From the NCBI GenBank assembly GCA_009923345.1, contig RFTR01000146.1, positions 1 to 5,042 on the forward strand: a stretch of DNA of 5,042 nt, read 5' to 3'. The notes under the pieces were generated by a model. The model ran no database searches, was not told where the DNA came from, and worked only from the letters and a program-made list of their open reading frames with translations. Source of the DNA: Betaproteobacteria bacterium (GTDB lineage: Bacteria > Pseudomonadota > Gammaproteobacteria > Burkholderiales > Burkholderiaceae_C). Below, piece after piece: positions 4,676 to 5,042 of this stretch (position 1 is the stretch's first letter; each line of letters begins with the position of its first letter). The position numbers were made by a program, and so were the translations under genes.

Positions 4676-5042
4676 TCAGGCTTTCAAGTAGTCTGATTTT
4701 CCACCCAACCAACGCTCTACGTGGCGCTCAGCGAGTTCGGGGTATTGGTCGAGCATGCGTGGCGCCAGTTCTCGGGCCCAATCCAAAAGTTCTGTATCCA
4801 CCGCCAAATCAGCAAAACGCAGCATGGCGGCGCCCGACTGCCGAGCCCCTAAAAACTCTCCAGGCCCGCGAATCTCCAAATCGCGTCTGGCAATCTCAAA
4901 GCCATCTGAGGTTTCAACCATCGCCCGTAAACGCTCTCGCGCTGTTTCGCTCACGCGTCCGCTCTCGCCAGTGGCGTACATCAAGACACAAGCGGATGCT
5001 GCCGCGCCTCGGCCTACGCGGCCTCTCAATTGGTGAAGTTGC
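4676..5042 (-). CDS. recG: ATP-dependent DNA helicase RecG, C-terminal part (cut by window edge)
   Basis: RecG is a double-stranded-DNA translocase that reverses stalled replication forks and acts on branched DNA. Only the last 121 residues are in the window; the rest of the gene lies to the right. The visible part begins with helicase motif VI, QLHQLRGRVGRG, and runs through the conserved DGFEIARRDLEIRGPGEFLG-RQSG segment, which corresponds to the RecG translocation (TRG) motif region. It ends ERWLGGKSDYLKA, like the family C terminus. The DLEIRGPGE-LG-RQSG block is also shared with Mfd, but the ending right after about 70 more residues fits RecG. It heads the recG-oxyR-ubiA run, with 4 nt to oxyR. 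No break is seen. Confidence 0.95.
   Translation of the reverse strand, partial: QLHQLRGRVGRGAAASACVLMYATGESGRVSETARERLRAMVETSDGFEIARRDLEIRGPGEFLGARQSGAAMLRFADLAVDTELLDWARELAPRMLDQYPELAERHVERWLGGKSDYLKA

Overview
The window looks like a piece of a betaproteobacterial chromosome of moderate GC, most likely Burkholderiales and probably Comamonadaceae. That placement is an inference from the style of the L5, L14, ProC and OxyR proteins and from the recG-oxyR-ubiA order; no database search was possible. Everything recognisable is core chromosomal housekeeping. I see no mobile element, CRISPR array, tRNA, rRNA or phage gene, and no convincing new multi-gene system.

Left part (1-1273, minus strand): the head of the spc ribosomal-protein operon, read right to left as rplN (L14), rplX (L24), rplE (L5) and the first codons of rpsN (S14), which runs off the left edge. 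The genes are almost contiguous, and ribosome binding sites are embedded in or beside the preceding stop codons, as expected for translational coupling.

Middle (1274-1659): a 386-base non-coding stretch between divergent rplN and proC. It holds a strong sigma70-type promoter on the minus strand (TTGACG, 18 bp, CATAAT with extended -10) and a leader of about 150 nt. The leader begins with two mutually exclusive hairpins and ends with two further small stem-loops just before rplN. This leader is the most interesting non-coding element here.

Right of centre (1660-2747, plus strand): proC (pyrroline-5-carboxylate reductase, last step of proline synthesis), followed 38 nt later by a 77-residue unknown protein with a signal peptide and a lysine-rich tail. 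A short repeat-bearing convergent gap follows.

Right part (2793-5042, minus strand): a tight three-gene run, recG (C-terminal end only) - oxyR - ubiA, with only 4 nt between neighbours. It joins DNA fork repair, peroxide sensing and ubiquinone synthesis. OxyR keeps both redox cysteines at exactly positions 199 and 208, so it should be a functional peroxide sensor.
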